NCBI GenBank assembly: GCA_019136545.1
Contig: JAGVUA010000068.1
Location: 1 to 36,470 of the forward strand
DNA: 36,470 nt
Reading direction: 5' to 3'
Source: Betaproteobacteria bacterium
Lineage (GTDB): Bacteria; Pseudomonadota; Gammaproteobacteria; Burkholderiales; Rhodocyclaceae
Below are positions 7,085 through 14,115 of this stretch, piece by piece. Position numbers and translations under genes: made by a program. Position 1 is the stretch's first letter. Each line of letters opens with the position of its first letter. The notes beneath the pieces are model-generated. The model saw only the letters and a program-made list of their open reading frames with translations, was not told where the DNA came from and did not search any database.

Positions 7085-8232
7085 AGCCGGAACGCTACTT
7101 CGCGCCCTGCCCGCGCGGGCTGGAGGCGCTGCTGGCGGCAGATGCCGCCGCGGCCGGCGGCGTCGACGTCAAGATCGTGCCGGGCGGCGTCGAGTTCGCG
7201 GGCGACCTGGCCTGCTGCTACCGGATGAACCTGGCGTCGCGCATCGCCACGCGCGTGCTGCGGCGCGTCGCCACGGCTGACTATCGCAGCGAGGACGACG
7301 TTTATCGCCTGGCGCGCGGCGTCGACTGGCCGCGGCATTTCGACGTCGAGCGCAGCCTCCGCGTCTATGTCACGGCGCAGCGTTCGCCGCTGAAGAGCCT
7401 CGAATTCGCCACCTTGCGCGTCAAGGACGCGGTCTGCGATGTCTTTCGGGACGCCAGCGGCCGCCGGCCGAGCGTGAATACCAAGGCTCCCGACGTGCGC
7501 ATCCATCTGTTCCTCACCGCCGAGCGAGCCACGCTCTATCTCGACACGTCCGGCGAGCCGCTCTGGCAGCGCGGCCACAAGATCGCCAAGGTCGAGGCGC
7601 CGCTCAAGGAGAACCTCGCCGCCGGCATCCTGCGCCTGGCCGGCTGGCAGCCCGGCGTGCCGCTGCTCGACCCCATGTGCGGTTCGGGCACTTTTCTCCT
7701 GGAAGCCGCGCAAATGAGTCTCGACGACGCGCCCGGCCTCGGTCGCGAGCCGGGCGAATTTGCCTTCGAGCGCCTGCGCGGCTTCGATGCCGGCCTCTGG
7801 CGCGCGCTGCGAAAGTCAGCCGCCGCGACACGCCTGCCCGCGGACACGCTGCCCATCTGGGGTTCGGACCTCTCGGCCGACGCGGTTGCCCGCGCCGGCC
7901 AGAATCTCGCCCATGCCGGCCTCGACGATCTGGTGTCATTGGCACGCGCCGACATCCTGGCGCGCGCCGCGCCCCAGCCCACCGGCATCCTGATCGCCAA
8001 TCCGCCCTACGGCGAGCGGCTCGGCGAACTCGACGAGCTGGCCGCTTTCTATCCGAAACTGGGCACGGCCCTGAAACGGAACTTCGCCGGCTGGGACTGC
8101 TGGTTCCTGTCCGCCGACACGCGGCTGCCGAAGCTGATCGGCTTGAAGCCGATGCGCAAGATCCCGCTTTACAACGGGCCGTTGGAATGCCGGTTGTACG
8201 GCTTCCGCATGGTGAGCGGTAGCAACCGCTGA
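7081..8232 (+). CDS. rlmL: 23S rRNA (guanine-N2) methyltransferase, RlmL N-terminal type
   Basis: This 383-residue THUMP-containing methyltransferase is predicted to make m2G in 23S rRNA (position 2445 by analogy with E. coli). Residues about 45-155 form the THUMP region. The SAM-binding motif is DPMCGSGTF at 197-205 and the catalytic motif is NPPYGER at 307-313. E. coli RlmL is about 700 residues because it is fused to a second methyltransferase (RlmK). This protein has only the first half, as is common in betaproteobacteria. The proposed TTG at 7081 overlaps the hemJ stop by 4 bases and yields MKPERYFAPCPRGLE, the normal N-terminus. The last codons form a 6-bp hairpin (8215-8230) up to the stop. 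A strong copy of the repeated motif lies at 7811-7822. Confidence 0.9.
   Translation: MKPERYFAPCPRGLEALLAADAAAAGGVDVKIVPGGVEFAGDLACCYRMNLASRIATRVLRRVATADYRSEDDVYRLARGVDWPRHFDVERSLRVYVTAQRSPLKSLEFATLRVKDAVCDVFRDASGRRPSVNTKAPDVRIHLFLTAERATLYLDTSGEPLWQRGHKIAKVEAPLKENLAAGILRLAGWQPGVPLLDPMCGSGTFLLEAAQMSLDDAPGLGREPGEFAFERLRGFDAGLWRALRKSAAATRLPADTLPIWGSDLSADAVARAGQNLAHAGLDDLVSLARADILARAAPQPTGILIANPPYGERLGELDELAAFYPKLGTALKRNFAGWDCWFLSADTRLPKLIGLKPMRKIPLYNGPLECRLYGFRMVSGSNR
7811..7822 (+). repeat. Repeated motif site 3 (GAAAGTCAGCCG)
   Basis: Sense orientation in rlmL, but in another frame than site 2: codons AAG TCA GCC read Lys-Ser-Ala. It is a full 12-base match to the consensus. A one-mismatch copy, GATAGTCAGCCGTGGC, lies on the minus strand at 7270-7285. 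Confidence 0.6.
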
Positions 8233-8348
8233 GGAGCTTCGCCGCCGGGCCGTCCCGAGGCGAAGCGGCACGCGCCGGAGGCGCAGGCTGCAATGGTCGT
8301 CGATCGAGGAACCCCGTAATAGCTCGAGCGCAGCGAGGCACGCAGGCT

Positions 8349-8381
8349 CCTCCCCGCGAGGGGAGGCCGGGAGGGGCGGGT
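8349..8381 (+). repeat. REP-like hairpin element in the rlmL-pilU intergenic gap
   Basis: A perfect 7-bp stem (CCTCCCC at 8349-8355, GCGA loop, GGGGAGG at 8360-8366) is followed by CCGGGAGGGGCGGGT. It matches the design of the element at 2892-2930. The 189-base gap (8233-8421) holds this element and the pilU 3' hairpin. I see no gene or promoter in the remainder. Confidence 0.6.
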
Positions 8382-8399
8382 GAGCAATTCGAGCTCGCT

Positions 8400-8434
8400 C
8401 GATATTGTCCAAGCCCTTGGCTTAGACAATATCG
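8400..8434 (-). terminator. Hairpin spanning the pilU stop codon
   Basis: CGATATTGTC (8400-8409) pairs with GACAATATCG (8425-8434). After one C/A mismatch the stem continues for five more pairs (AAGCC with GGCTT), closing on a 3-base loop. One arm is the last three coding codons of pilU, and the TAA lies inside the stem. There is no T run, so this may be a transcript-end stabiliser or a factor-assisted terminator. Confidence 0.6.
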
Positions 8435-9558
8435 AGGTGCTTGATGCCGGCGGTCAGGTCGCGATCGGCGGCTTCCTTGCCGTGCAGCTTGATCTGCAGG
8501 CGCAGATCATTCACGGAATCGGCGTTGCGCAGCGCGTCCTCGTAGCTGATTTCGCCGCCTTCGTAGAGATCGAACAGCGACTGGTCGAAAGTCTGCATGC
8601 CCAGCTCGCGCGAGCGCTTCATGATCTCCTTGATTTCGCCGACGTCGCCCTTGAAGATGAGGTCGGAAATCAGCGGCGAGTTGAGCATGATTTCCATCGC
8701 GGCGATGCGGCCCTTGCCGTCGCGCTTGGGAATCAGGCGCTGGGAGATGAAGCCGCGCACGTTGAGCGACAGGTCCATCAGCAGCTGGTCGCGCTTCTCC
8801 TCGGGGAAGAAGTTGATGATGCGGTCGAGCGCCTGGTTGGTCGAGTTGGCGTGCAGCGAACCCATGCACAGGTGGCCGGTTTCGGCGAAGGCAATGGCGT
8901 GTTCCATGGTTTCGCGGTCGCGAATCTCGCCGATCATGATGACGTCCGGCGCCTGGCGCAGCGTGTTCTTCAGCGCCGTTTCCCAATCGTCGGTGTCCAC
9001 GCCGACCTCGCGCTGCGTGACGATGCAGTTCCTGTGTTCGTGCACGAACTCGATCGGATCCTCGACCGTGATGATGTGGCCATGGCTATTGTCGTTGCGA
9101 TAGCCGATCATCGCCGCCAGCGAGGTGGACTTGCCCGAGCCGGTGCCGCCGACGAACAGCACCAGGCCGCGCTTGGTCATGGCGATGTCCTTGAGCACGG
9201 GCGAAAGCTTCAGCTCGTCGAAAGTCGGGATCTTGGTGTTGATGGTGCGCAGCACCAGCCCGGTGCGCCCTTGCTGGATGAAGGCGTTGCAGCGGAAGCG
9301 ACCGATGCCGGTGGGATTGATGGCGAAGTTGCATTCCTTCTTGGCTTCGAACTCGGCGGCCTGCCGGTCGTTCATGATGGCGCGCGCCAGTTCCATGGTG
9401 TGCTGCGGTGTCAATGTCTGCGTAGTCGCCGGCATGACGCGGCCATCGACCTTGATGGCCGGGGGAAAGCCGGCGGTGATGAACAGATCGGAGCCTTTCT
9501 TCTGGACCATCATTCCCAGAAGCTGGTACATGAATTTCAGGCCTTCGTCGCGTTCCAT
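8422..9558 (-). CDS. pilU: PilU, type IV pilus twitching ATPase
   Basis: This 378-residue hexameric cytoplasmic ATPase of the PilT family assists pilus retraction. Walker A is GGTGSGKS at 137-144, the Asp box/Walker B region reads APDVIMIGEIRD, and His boxes are in ETGHLCMGSLHAN. The N-terminus MYQLLGMMVQKKGSDLFITAGFPP (10-33, cited in part) and the longer C-terminal tail distinguish it from PilT. The minus-strand ribosome-binding site TTGGAG is well placed before the ATG. It lies downstream of pilT with a 106-base gap that contains two hairpins. Confidence 0.96.
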   Translation of the reverse strand: MERDEGLKFMYQLLGMMVQKKGSDLFITAGFPPAIKVDGRVMPATTQTLTPQHTMELARAIMNDRQAAEFEAKKECNFAINPTGIGRFRCNAFIQQGRTGLVLRTINTKIPTFDELKLSPVLKDIAMTKRGLVLFVGGTGSGKSTSLAAMIGYRNDNSHGHIITVEDPIEFVHEHRNCIVTQREVGVDTDDWETALKNTLRQAPDVIMIGEIRDRETMEHAIAFAETGHLCMGSLHANSTNQALDRIINFFPEEKRDQLLMDLSLNVRGFISQRLIPKRDGKGRIAAMEIMLNSPLISDLIFKGDVGEIKEIMKRSRELGMQTFDQSLFDLYEGGEISYEDALRNADSVNDLRLQIKLHGKEAADRDLTAGIKHLDIV

Positions 9559-9644
9559 CGATCACTCCAATCGGTCCGGATCCTTGTGTCTCCGGCCGTT
9601 CGCGTTGCTCACTCGACCTGCGTGACGCAGGCTCGCCTACGACG

Positions 9645-9680
9645 CAACTTTCCAGGCTGCCACGTCAGCCTGGAAAGTTG
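9645..9680 (-). terminator. 15-bp hairpin spanning the pilT stop codon
   Basis: CAACTTTCCAGGCTG (9645-9659) and its exact complement (9666-9680) are separated by 6 bases. The minus-strand 5' arm is the end of pilT (codons for Asn-Phe-Pro-Gly) and the TGA runs into the loop. No T run follows. A second small hairpin (CCTGCG/CGCAGG, 9617-9631) lies further on towards pilU. It may be a partial terminator or an RNA-stability element between pilT and pilU. Confidence 0.6.
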
Positions 9681-10708
9681 TCCTTGTTTGCCGCCTTGTT
9701 GCGCGCCTCGGCCGGCGATACGACGTTCCGCCGCACCAGATCCTGCAGGTTCTGGTCGAGGGTCTGCATGCCCAGTTGCTGACCGGTCTGGATGGCCGAA
9801 TACATCTGCGCCACCTTGTTCTCGCGGATCAGGTTGCGGATGGCCGGCGTGCCGATCATGATCTCGTGCGCGGCGATGCGGCCGTTGCCGTCCTTGGTCT
9901 TCAGCAGCGTCTGCGAGATCACCGCGCGCAGCGATTCGGACAGCATCGAGCGCACCATTTCCTTTTCCGCCGCCGGAAACACGTCGACAATCCGGTCGAT
10001 GGTCTTGGCCGCCGACGAGGTGTGCAAGGTGCCGAACACCAGATGACCGGTCTCGGCGGCGGTCAGCGCCAGGCGAATGGTTTCCAGGTCGCGCATTTCG
10101 CCGACCAGGATGACGTCCGGGTCCTCGCGCAGGGCGGAGCGCAAGGCATTGGAAAACGACAGCGTGTGAGGGCCGACCTCGCGCTGGTTGATCAGGCATT
10201 TCTTCGATTCATGGACGAATTCGATCGGATCCTCGACGGTGAGGATGTGGGCGTATTCGTTCTCGTTGATCTCGTCCACCATCGCCGCCAGCGTGGTGGA
10301 CTTGCCGGAGCCGGTCGGGCCGGTGACCAGCACGATGCCGCGCGGCTGGTTGGCGATGTCCTTGAATATCTTCGGCGCGTTGAGCTGCTCGAGCGTCAGC
10401 ACTTTCGACGGAATGGTGCGGAACACCGCGCCGGCGCCGCGGTTCTGCACGTAGGCATTGACGCGGAAGCGCGCCAGGCTGGGCACTTCGAAGGAAAAGT
10501 CGCACTCCAGCGTCTCCTCGTAATGCTTGCGCTGGTTGTCGTTCATGATGTCGTACACCATGGCGTGCACGTCCTTGTGCTCCATCGGCGGCAGGTTGAT
10601 GCGCCGCACGTCGCCGTGCACGCGGATCATCGGCGGCAGTCCCGAGGAAAGATGCAGGTCGGAAGCCTTGTTCTTGACGCTGAAGGCGAGCAGTTCGGTG
10701 ATATCCAT
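9665..10708 (-). CDS. pilT: PilT, type IV pilus retraction ATPase
   Basis: This 347-residue hexameric retraction motor drives twitching motility and DNA or phage uptake through pilus depolymerisation. Walker A is GPTGSGKS at 130-137, the Walker B glutamate is E204 in ILVGEMRD, and His boxes are in AAETGHLVFGTLHTSS. The PilT-specific C-terminal signature AIRNLIRE is at 289-296 and intact. I take the ATG at 10708, giving MDITELLAFSVKNKASDLHL, the standard PilT start. A longer frame exists, but its extra 30 residues have no family support. It is divergent from yggS over an 80-base gap. Confidence 0.97.
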   Translation of the reverse strand: MDITELLAFSVKNKASDLHLSSGLPPMIRVHGDVRRINLPPMEHKDVHAMVYDIMNDNQRKHYEETLECDFSFEVPSLARFRVNAYVQNRGAGAVFRTIPSKVLTLEQLNAPKIFKDIANQPRGIVLVTGPTGSGKSTTLAAMVDEINENEYAHILTVEDPIEFVHESKKCLINQREVGPHTLSFSNALRSALREDPDVILVGEMRDLETIRLALTAAETGHLVFGTLHTSSAAKTIDRIVDVFPAAEKEMVRSMLSESLRAVISQTLLKTKDGNGRIAAHEIMIGTPAIRNLIRENKVAQMYSAIQTGQQLGMQTLDQNLQDLVRRNVVSPAEARNKAANKDNFPG

Positions 10709-10771
10709 GAGCAGGCGATTCCGTGGCTGGGCGATAGGGACGCGGCGGTAGGGGCTAGACGGCGGCTTCGG

Positions 10772-10777
10772 TATACT
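10772..10777 (+). promoter_or_regulatory. Putative -10 element for the yggS operon
   Basis: TATACT matches the sigma-70 -10 consensus at five of six positions and ends 11 bases before the yggS ATG, so the leader would be only about 5 bases. A GAGG (10778-10781) could be a ribosome-binding site only if transcription starts further upstream. No clear -35 box is seen. Confidence 0.4.
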
Positions 10778-10788
10778 GAGGCCGATAT

Positions 10789-11490
10789 ATGACCTCAATC
10801 GCCGCCAACATGCAAGCTGTAATAGGCCGCATTTCCCGGGCTTGTACGGCGGTTGGCCGCGACCCGCGCGCGGTCGCGTTGCTGGCGGTTGCCAAGACCT
10901 GGCCGGTGGCGGCGCTGCGCGAGGCCGCCGCGGCCGGCCAGCGCGCCTTCGGTGAAAACTACGTGCAGGAAGCGTTGGCGAAGGTCGATGCGCTGCGGTC
11001 GCTCGACCTGGAATGGCACTTCATCGGCCCCCTGCAAAGCAACAAGACCCGGGCGGTTGCCGAGCACTTTGCCTGGGTGCATAGCGTGGACCGTCTCAAG
11101 ATCGCCGAACGGCTGGCCGCGCAACGGCCGGCGGGCATGTTGCCGCTCAATGTCTGCATCGAGGTCAACGTCTCGGGCGAGGCGAGCAAGAGTGGCGTCG
11201 CGCCGGGCGAGGCGCCGGCCTTGTGCCGCGCCGTGGCGGCGCTGCCCCAGCTGCGGTTGCGCGGGCTGATGACGATCCCCGAGCCGGCGACCGCCGCCGA
11301 TGCAAAGTCAGCCGCGGTGCGGCGCCGCTTCGCCCAACTGCGCGAACTGCGCGACGAACTGAACGCCGGGGGCCTCAATCTGGACACCTTGTCGATGGGC
11401 ATGTCCCACGACTTGGAAGAAGCGATCATGGAAGGTGCGACCATCGTGCGCGTCGGCACCGCTATTTTTGGCGAGAGGGTCAAATCATGA
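10789..11490 (+). CDS. yggS: YggS/PLPBP family pyridoxal phosphate homeostasis protein
   Basis: This 233-residue cytoplasmic protein is a single-domain alanine-racemase-like barrel that binds PLP without known catalysis and influences B6 and amino acid homeostasis. The PLP lysine is K36 in LLAVAKTWP. Other family signatures are FGENYVQEAL, WHFIGPLQSNK, RGLMTIP and the C-terminal LSMGMSHDLEEAIMEGATIVRVGTAIFG (cited in part). It is the first gene of yggS-proC-yggT-yggU, and its stop overlaps the proC start as ATGA. One copy of the repeated motif lies at 11303-11314, encoding Lys-Ser-Ala. Confidence 0.96.
   Translation: MTSIAANMQAVIGRISRACTAVGRDPRAVALLAVAKTWPVAALREAAAAGQRAFGENYVQEALAKVDALRSLDLEWHFIGPLQSNKTRAVAEHFAWVHSVDRLKIAERLAAQRPAGMLPLNVCIEVNVSGEASKSGVAPGEAPALCRAVAALPQLRLRGLMTIPEPATAADAKSAAVRRRFAQLRELRDELNAGGLNLDTLSMGMSHDLEEAIMEGATIVRVGTAIFGERVKS
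11303..11314 (+). repeat. Repeated motif site 4 (CAAAGTCAGCCG)
   Basis: Sense orientation in yggS, codons AAG TCA GCC (Lys-Ser-Ala), followed by CGG as in the long consensus. The segment is variable in the YggS family, so protein constraint is unlikely to explain it. Confidence 0.6.
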
Positions 11491-12299
11491 AAATCACGTT
11501 CATCGGCGGCGGCAACATGGCCGTGGCCCTGATCGGCGGCCTCAAGAAGAAAGGTTTTTCGGCCGCCGGCATCCAGGTGGTGGAGCCGAATGCCGAGGCG
11601 CGCGAGCGGCTGACCGACAGCTTCGGCGTCCGATGCGCGCCGGCAGTGGATGCGGCCGCCCTGAATTGCGAAGTGATCGTGCTGGCCGTCAAGCCGCAGC
11701 AGATGCGCGACGCGGTGGCGCCCTTGACCGGCGCGCTGGCGACCCAGCTGATCGTCAGCATCGCCGCCGGCTTGCGCATCGCCGACATGAGCCGCTGGCT
11801 GGGCGGTCATGCCAAGCTGGTACGCACCATGCCGAACACGCCGGCGCTGATCGGCAGCGGCGTGACCGGCTTGTGCGCCGCGCCGGGCGTCGACGCCGAC
11901 GGCCGCGCGATGGCCGAGAAGATCCTGGGGGCGGTCGGCCGCACGGTCTGGATCGAGGACGAAGCGCAGATGGACGCCGTCACGGCCGTTTCCGGCTCGG
12001 GTCCGGGCTATGTCTTCTATCTCATGGAAGCGCTGGCCGACGCGGCGGCCGATCTCGGCTTCGCCCCCGAGGTCGCGCGTCTGTTGGCGGTGGAAACGTT
12101 TCTCGGCGCTGCGCGCCTCGCGGAAACCAGTCCCGAGCCATTGTCGCTGCTGCGCGAGCGGGTCACGTCGAAAGGCGGCACCACGGCGGCGGCGCTGCAG
12201 TCGTTCGACGAGGCCGGCCTGCGCGCCAGCATCGCGCGCGGCGTGCAGGCCGCAACCGCGCGCGGCCGCGAGCTGGGCGACCTGATGGGGAAGCATTGA
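11487..12299 (+). CDS. proC: Pyrroline-5-carboxylate reductase
   Basis: This 270-residue NAD(P)H-dependent enzyme catalyses the last step of proline synthesis. The Rossmann loop is FIGGGNMA at residues 5-12. VLAVKPQQ, VRTMPNTPALIGSG and the C-terminal helical dimerisation signature (VSGSGPGYVFYLMEALADA, then VTSKGGTTAAAL) are all intact. The ATG at 11487 overlaps the yggS stop by 4 bases. The frame extends upstream within yggS without family similarity. It is followed by yggT after one base, which indicates coupled translation. Confidence 0.97.
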   Translation: MKITFIGGGNMAVALIGGLKKKGFSAAGIQVVEPNAEARERLTDSFGVRCAPAVDAAALNCEVIVLAVKPQQMRDAVAPLTGALATQLIVSIAAGLRIADMSRWLGGHAKLVRTMPNTPALIGSGVTGLCAAPGVDADGRAMAEKILGAVGRTVWIEDEAQMDAVTAVSGSGPGYVFYLMEALADAAADLGFAPEVARLLAVETFLGAARLAETSPEPLSLLRERVTSKGGTTAAALQSFDEAGLRASIARGVQAATARGRELGDLMGKH

Positions 12300-12300
12300 C

Positions 12301-12876
12301 ATGCTGTTCTCGCTGTTCACATTGATCGTCGGCAGCATCGCCGACCTGCTGGCGCTGGCGCTGCTCACTCGTTTCGCCATGCAGTGGGCGCCGTCGCTGT
12401 TCCGCAGCCCGCTCGGCAATTTCATCGCCGCGGTTACCGACTGGGCGGTGCTGCCGGCGCGAAAGATGGTGCCCGGCCTGTTCGGGCTCGACATGGCCAG
12501 CCTCGTGCTCGCCTGGCTGGTGCAATCGATCTACATCGGCGTGCTGCTCGCCATCACCGGCCTGCATGGCGGCATGTCGGTCGGCGCGCTGGGCATCGCG
12601 CTGATCGCCGGGCTGATCGAAGCCCTGCGGCTCGGCGTCTATCTGGCCATGGCGTCGATCATCATCTCGGCGGTATTCTCGTGGATGAGCCCCCATGCCG
12701 CCATCGCACCGGCCGTTCACCGGCTGGCCGAGCCGCTGCTGCGCCCCTTCCGGCGCGTGATCCCGCTCGTCGGTGGCGTCGACCTGTCGCCGCTGTTCGC
12801 CCTGCTGGTCTTGCAGGCCTTGCTGATCGTGCTCGGCTCGGCGCGCGCGGCGCTGCTGCCCTTCCTGATCCGGTGA
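12301..12876 (+). CDS. yggT: YggT family integral membrane protein
   Basis: This 191-residue inner-membrane protein has two YGGT repeats, each with a pair of hydrophobic helices and an amphipathic segment. The first contains LTRFAMQW...PLGNFIAAVTDWAVLPARKMVPG and the second contains FSWMSP...HRLAEPLLRPFRRVIP and DLSPLFALLVLQ (both cited in part). The PLLRPFRRVIP motif is characteristic. The function is poorly defined; homologues have been linked to osmotic tolerance and membrane assembly. It starts one base after proC, and its stop overlaps the yggU GTG. Confidence 0.93.
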   Translation: MLFSLFTLIVGSIADLLALALLTRFAMQWAPSLFRSPLGNFIAAVTDWAVLPARKMVPGLFGLDMASLVLAWLVQSIYIGVLLAITGLHGGMSVGALGIALIAGLIEALRLGVYLAMASIIISAVFSWMSPHAAIAPAVHRLAEPLLRPFRRVIPLVGGVDLSPLFALLVLQALLIVLGSARAALLPFLIR

Positions 12877-13169
12877 ATTCGCCGCCCTGGCTGCGCGCGG
12901 CGGGCGGCGACGTGGTGCTTGCGCTGCACGTTCAGCCCGGCGCGAAGAAAACCGAAATCGCCGGCGAGCACGGCGAGGCGCTGAAAGTCAGGCTGGGCGC
13001 CCCGCCGATCGACGGCAAGGCCAACGACTGCCTGATCGCCTTTCTGGCCGAACGGCTGGGCGTACCGAAGGCGAGGGTGATCCTGGAAGCCGGCCAGACG
13101 TCGCGCGCCAAGCGCGTGCGCGTCGTCGGCGTCGAAACCAGGGCGGTCGAGGCCGCCCTGGTTTCTTGA
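12873..13169 (+). CDS. yggU: YggU/DUF167 family small protein
   Basis: This 98-residue alpha/beta protein has the DUF167 signature LHVQPGAKKTEIAGEHGEALKVRLGAPPIDGKAND (residues about 17-50, cited in part). The biochemical function is unknown. The GTG at 12873 overlaps the yggT stop (GTGA) and gives the usual length. The final 12 codons also form a strong intrinsic terminator, so the end of the protein is constrained by RNA structure. The repeated motif lies at 12983-12991, read here as Lys-Val-Arg. Confidence 0.92.
   Translation: MNSPPWLRAAGGDVVLALHVQPGAKKTEIAGEHGEALKVRLGAPPIDGKANDCLIAFLAERLGVPKARVILEAGQTSRAKRVRVVGVETRAVEAALVS
12983..12991 (+). repeat. Repeated motif site 5 (GAAAGTCAG)
   Basis: Sense orientation in yggU, third frame: AAA GTC AGG reads Lys-Val-Arg within a conserved part of the family, so protein constraint may contribute here. 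Confidence 0.45.
13135..13167. terminator. Bidirectional intrinsic terminator inside the yggU 3' coding end
   Basis: AAACCAGGGCGG (13135-13146) pairs perfectly with CCGCCCTGGTTT (13153-13164) around a 6-base loop, followed by CTT. It lies wholly within yggU, before the TGA at 13167-13169. The minus strand also ends in a T run, so it can terminate the convergent mscS transcript too. Confidence 0.8.
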
Positions 13170-13181
13170 GGCGAGGCGGCG

Positions 13182-14006
13182 CTACGCCGATTGGGTGACG
13201 AAGACGTTCTGCGCCGGCATCGGCGCGGGGAAGCCCGCTGCGTCGAGCGTCTCCTTGATCGTCCGGTTGGTGTCGAAATAGACCTGCCAGTAGTGGTCGT
13301 TGTGGCAGTAAGGACGCACCGCCAGCACCGGTCCGACCAGATTGAATTCGAGGATCTCGACATCCACCTTCGGTTCGGTCAGCACGTTGGGGATGGCGGC
13401 GATCTTTTCGCGCAGCAGCGCCATGGCGGCCTGATGGTCGGCGGCCCCGGACAGCTGGCACTTGAGGTCGACGCGCCGGAACGGATTGTGCGTGAAGTTC
13501 TGGATGGTGTCGCCGAAGATCTTGCCGTTGCCGAGGACGGTCTGGATGTTGTCCATCGTATTCACCGTCGTGGTGAACAGGCCCATCTCGGTCACGGTGC
13601 CGGTGATGCCCGCAACGGTGACGAAATCGCCGACCTTGATCGGCCGCAGCACGACCAGAAAGGCGCCGGCGGCGAAGTTGGACAGCAGCCCCGACCAGGC
13701 CATGCCGATGGCGACGCCGGCAGCGGCGATCAGGGCGGCGAACGTGGTGGTCTGGATGCCGAAGTAACCGAGGATGCCGACCACCAGCAGGACGTTGAGC
13801 GTGACGGTGATCACCGAGCCGAGATAGCGCAGCACGGTCGGATCGACTTTCTGGTGCTCCAGCGAAGTGCGGACCAGCCGCACCGCGAGGTGGATCAGCC
13901 AGCGGCCGATCACCCAGAAGGCGATTGCGGCGAGAATCTTGAGGCCGATATCGGTGGCGACGGTGATGAAGAGATCCTGGTAGCGGCTGATATCCTGGGG
14001 GGTCAT
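13182..14006 (-). CDS. mscS: MscS family mechanosensitive ion channel
   Basis: This 274-residue small-conductance mechanosensitive channel subunit releases solutes on hypoosmotic shock. The N-terminal helices (about 15-105) lead to the pore helix region AAAGVAIGMAWSGLLSNFAAG. The MscS beta domain follows (VVLRPIKVGDFVTVAGITGTV...), with NGKIFGDTIQNFT in place of the usual PN...I motif. The C-terminal domain is short, and the size is close to E. coli MscS. GGAGG lies 6 bases before the ATG. It converges with yggU onto a shared terminator. Confidence 0.94.
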   Translation of the reverse strand: MTPQDISRYQDLFITVATDIGLKILAAIAFWVIGRWLIHLAVRLVRTSLEHQKVDPTVLRYLGSVITVTLNVLLVVGILGYFGIQTTTFAALIAAAGVAIGMAWSGLLSNFAAGAFLVVLRPIKVGDFVTVAGITGTVTEMGLFTTTVNTMDNIQTVLGNGKIFGDTIQNFTHNPFRRVDLKCQLSGAADHQAAMALLREKIAAIPNVLTEPKVDVEILEFNLVGPVLAVRPYCHNDHYWQVYFDTNRTIKETLDAAGFPAPMPAQNVFVTQSA

Positions 14007-14069
14007 GGCGTCCTCCGTGGCAACGGGTAAATGGCGGCGCCATATCGTAGTCCCGCCGGGTCGGCGCGA

Positions 14070-14093
14070 TTGTTAACTTTTTTGTTAACTTTT
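14070..14093. repeat. Tandem 12-bp AT-rich repeat upstream of mscS
   Basis: TTGTTAACTTTT occurs twice in direct tandem (14070-14081 and 14082-14093). Each unit holds a GTTAAC palindrome, so the palindromes are 12 bp apart. It is a conspicuous AT island in GC-rich DNA. Seen from mscS it lies 64-87 bases before the ATG, upstream of a weak -10-like TACGAT (complement of 14044-14049). It may be an UP element or a paired operator. Confidence 0.5.
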
Positions 14094-14115
14094 GTGCCCC
14101 TGATCGGGGCGCCGG

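Noticed and set aside
10709-10798. N-terminal extension of PilT by 30 residues
   Set aside because: The extension has no similarity to PilT, overlaps the yggS promoter region and start, and the ATG at 10708 gives the exact family N-terminus.
14096-14110. GCCCC/GGGGC hairpin as the pyrX terminator
   Set aside because: The stem is only 5 bp, and on the minus strand it is followed by A-rich, not T-rich, sequence.
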